From assembly GCF_001854765.1 (NCBI RefSeq), contig NZ_LJJE01000035.1:62001-126000 (forward strand): a stretch of 64,000 nucleotides of DNA, read 5' to 3'. Below are positions 62,178 to 64,000 of this stretch, one piece after another. The position numbers and the translations under genes are program-made. Positions within the stretch are counted from its first letter, which is position 1, and each line of letters begins with the position of its first letter. The DNA comes from Vibrio sonorensis (GTDB lineage: Bacteria; Pseudomonadota; Gammaproteobacteria; Enterobacterales; Vibrionaceae). A model generated the notes under the pieces. It made no database searches. It was given only the letters and a program-made list of their open reading frames with translations, and was not told the DNA's origin.

Positions 62178-62418
62178 AACTAACTAATTAAAATGAACAA
62201 CGTTCAATATTCTAATTAGGCATACCGAGTATCGTCAACTAAAGAGAGTTAAGTTTGCAATATTCTGATACATGAAAAACATTAATCGCTACTTTATTAA
62301 TTTTAGAAGAGGGTTATGATAAAAATGACAGGGTATTTTATCGGGCTACAGTCGCAGATTGATAGATTGGTTCAATATCTTATTGAAATAGCATCAAATT
62401 TAACCTTGAAGGATATTC

Positions 62419-63291
62419 ATGAAACGTCTTTTTTCACTGGTCGCTCTGCTGATGGTTTCTGTCGCAGTCGCACCCATTGCAGAAGCGAAAAAATTTGGCG
62501 GTGGTAAAAAGTCATTTGGCAAAAGCCATAAGACGGCACCGGCACCTAAGCAAGAGCAGAAAAACACCAACACAATAAGCAAAGATCAAACAGGTAAAAC
62601 TCAGTCATCGAGCAAAAAAGGTTTGATGGGCGGATTGCTTGGCGGTCTACTCGCTGGTGGCCTTTTAGCGGCATTTTTTGGTGGAGCATTTGACGGTATT
62701 CAGTTTATGGATATCTTGATCCTTGGCCTGATTGCTTTTGTTATCTTCAAACTGCTGAAAAACGTACTTGGTGCTAAGCAGGGTAGTATTAACCAGCATC
62801 GCCAGCAGGCGGCGTACGGGGGCAATGCTCCTAGGTTTGAACAACCTAACGTGCACAACTTTGAGCAGCCTCAATCTGGTCTAAATGGCGGTTTTGGTTC
62901 GCGTACAGATGTGCCTCACAACTACCCACCGGGCTTTGACAAAGTTGCTTTTGTAGAAGGTGCCCGTGAACACTATCGCATCCTTCAAGGCGCGTGGAAC
63001 CACAATCAGCTAGACAAAATCGAAGAGTACGTATCTGCAAGCTTGTTTGAAGATTTAAAGTCAGAGCGTGCCAAGCTAGATGGTGATCAACATACCGATG
63101 TGATGTATGTGGACGCAGAGATTGTCAGAGCAGACTATGACGCTCAAACGGCGCAGTTAAGCATACAATTCTCAGGACGCTATCGCGATCCGGTAGAAGG
63201 TATCGAAGAAGATATCAGCGATATCTGGCATTTAGAAAGAGATCTTTCAACACAAAATTCGCCTTGGCTAATTGTCGGTATTCAAGGCTAA
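62419..63291 (+). CDS. Tim44-like domain membrane protein
   Basis: Protein of 290 aa. It has a signal peptide (~1-23), a basic Gly/Lys/Gln-rich segment (~24-68), a Gly-rich hydrophobic stretch (GLLGGLLAGGLLAAFFGG) with a second membrane segment near 95-115, then a Gln/Asn-rich linker and a C-terminal Tim44/NTF2-like domain (~165-288: VEGAREHYRILQGAWNHNQLD). The family has no assigned biochemical role in bacteria. The frame 62316-62507 is leader sequence. Confidence 0.82.
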   Translation: MKRLFSLVALLMVSVAVAPIAEAKKFGGGKKSFGKSHKTAPAPKQEQKNTNTISKDQTGKTQSSSKKGLMGGLLGGLLAGGLLAAFFGGAFDGIQFMDILILGLIAFVIFKLLKNVLGAKQGSINQHRQQAAYGGNAPRFEQPNVHNFEQPQSGLNGGFGSRTDVPHNYPPGFDKVAFVEGAREHYRILQGAWNHNQLDKIEEYVSASLFEDLKSERAKLDGDQHTDVMYVDAEIVRADYDAQTAQLSIQFSGRYRDPVEGIEEDISDIWHLERDLSTQNSPWLIVGIQG

Positions 63292-63319
63292 TCTCTGATA
63301 TTTGACTGATTTTAAAAAC

Positions 63320-63347
63320 AAGCCCAGACAGATGTCTGGGCTTTTTC
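63320..63347 (+). terminator. Terminator after the Tim44-like gene
   Basis: AGCCCAGACA and TGTCTGGGCT arms with a GA loop and T5 tail. Confidence 0.88.
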
Positions 63348-63401
63348 TTTATGGATGGAGTACTCTATTAAAATCAGTCTAATAATTAAAGAGGAAGCAA
63401 A

Positions 63402-63722
63402 GTGGCCGATTTCAAATATAAACAGTTACCACAAGCGGAGCAGGATGCACTTGATGCGGCTGTATTTCGTCGACTACTCGCCCATTTGGATAGCAACAAA
63501 GACGTGCAAAATATTGACCTAATGATATTGGCTGGGTTTTGTCGAAACTGCTTTAGCAAGTGGTATACCGCAGAGGCTAAAGAAAGGAATTTAGAGCTTG
63601 ATATCGATGATGCGAGAGAGCGCGTTTACGGAATGACTTATCAAGAGTGGAAAGAAAACCATCAGCTTCCAGCGACGCCAGAACAGCTTGCGGCTTTCGA
63701 AGCCAAACAAGCGAAAAAGTAA
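63402..63722 (+). CDS. DUF1244 family protein
   Basis: A 106-aa protein, started at GTG 63402, with the family motif LMILAGFCRNCFSKWY and the acidic helical stretch that follows. Structures of the family show a small helical fold. Function is unknown. It is flanked by terminators on both sides, so it is monocistronic. Confidence 0.85.
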   Translation: MADFKYKQLPQAEQDALDAAVFRRLLAHLDSNKDVQNIDLMILAGFCRNCFSKWYTAEAKERNLELDIDDARERVYGMTYQEWKENHQLPATPEQLAAFEAKQAKK

Positions 63723-63728
63723 ACAATG

Positions 63729-63753
63729 AAGGGAAGCGAGTGCTTCCCTTTTT
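63729..63753. terminator. Terminator after the DUF1244 gene
   Basis: AAGGGAAGC and GCTTCCCTT arms with a GAGT loop and T5 tail. Confidence 0.87.
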
Positions 63754-63772
63754 AGTGCAACAAAGGTGTAGC

Positions 63773-64000
63773 TTACTGTTTTATCAAGCGATACTTATCG
63801 GCAAGTGGGCCCTGAACTTTCTGTCCGTGAATGTCGAGCTTCCATAGCTGGTTTTCAGCCACAAAGTAGTGATTGATTGCTCCAACGCTGTTGTCGAGAA
63901 TTATCACGTTGCCGTCTCTGTTCCATTCAAAACGCCCGCTCGATGAAAACACCGCTTCGTCTTGACCTAGGTAACTCTCTTCCAGCGTGTAAGTTTGGTC
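63773..64000 (-). CDS. NlpE-like lipoprotein, 3' end only (partial)
   Basis: The last 75 residues of a gene that runs off the window edge; the codon frame starts exactly at 64000. The reading (TYTLEESYLGQDEAVF, NVIILD, VAENQLWKLDI) resembles the N-terminal beta-barrel of the NlpE copper-resistance lipoprotein family, in which the domain precedes any C-terminal part. Here it ends at the stop, so it is an NlpE_N-only protein. The start, signal peptide and lipobox are outside the window. Confidence 0.68.
   Translation of the reverse strand, partial: DQTYTLEESYLGQDEAVFSSSGRFEWNRDGNVIILDNSVGAINHYFVAENQLWKLDIHGQKVQGPLADKYRLIKQ

Noticed and set aside
62316..62507. 63-codon frame ahead of the Tim44-like gene
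   Set aside because: It overlaps the real start and reads the signal-peptide region in another frame, with no family resemblance.

Overview
The window looks like a chromosomal segment of a Vibrio or close Vibrionales relative (Gammaproteobacteria). I infer this from gene content and order, not from a database search: lolA-rarA-serS, aat-bpt-infA, cheV / Mlc-type ROK / pykA, alaA-yfbR-dgt next to a DTW gene and a rhombosortase, and a compact menF-D-H-B-C-E cluster. Most of it is dense housekeeping sequence. I see no rRNA, tRNA, CRISPR array or intact prophage.

Layout. 0.2-4.9 kb: an iron-siderophore locus with a TonB receptor, a secreted Fes-type esterase and a divergent AraC regulator, with a Fur-like box between. 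4.9-8.0 kb: two cysteine-cluster proteins. The second (ycgN) carries a 35-bp direct repeat at its 3' end, the scar of a 2.3-kb island that holds a truncated integrase and an OafA-type acyltransferase. 8.1-20.5 kb: an unknown 118-aa protein, a ChaN-like lipoprotein, rlmA, a diguanylate cyclase, dusC, a UPF0149/SEC-C protein, lolA-rarA-serS, ychJ, an EAL-HDOD protein, lpxH and ppiB. 20.7-34.1 kb: cysS, tdk, infA, bpt, aat, a glycine-zipper protein, aroA, yciN, topA, pykA, mlc and cheV. 34.1-35.7 kb: an AT-rich stretch, then a GGDEF gene that overlaps a BLUF photoreceptor gene. 35.9-42.3 kb: a LexA-box mutasome operon, imuA-imuB-dnaE2, followed closely by a YcaQ-type glycosylase. 42.4-51.1 kb: yciK, sohB, trmO, an AraC/GyrI regulator, a LysR remnant, a GNAT, a rhombosortase, DTW, dgt, yfbR and alaA. 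51.3-58.4 kb: menaquinone synthesis. 58.5-64 kb: a YeiH transporter, an MFS-acyltransferase fusion with its TetR regulator, a Tim44-like protein, a DUF1244 protein and the end of an NlpE-like lipoprotein.

The strongest global observation concerns sequence quality or decay. Ten genes, most of them housekeeping, are each broken by one missing base, and each reading frame is restored by adding a single base, usually to a short run. The genes are the Fes-like esterase, the AraC regulator, chaN-like, rarA, bpt, mlc, dnaE2, the LysR remnant, menF and yeiH. Ten one-base deletions and no insertions point to base-calling error more than biology. I give the full reconstructed spans and mark them as frameshifted.

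The most interesting biology is the overlapping GGDEF-BLUF pair (a possible light-to-c-di-GMP module made of two proteins), the att-flanked mini-island in ycgN, the mutasome operon extended by a crosslink-repair glycosylase, and the siderophore esterase with a signal peptide.
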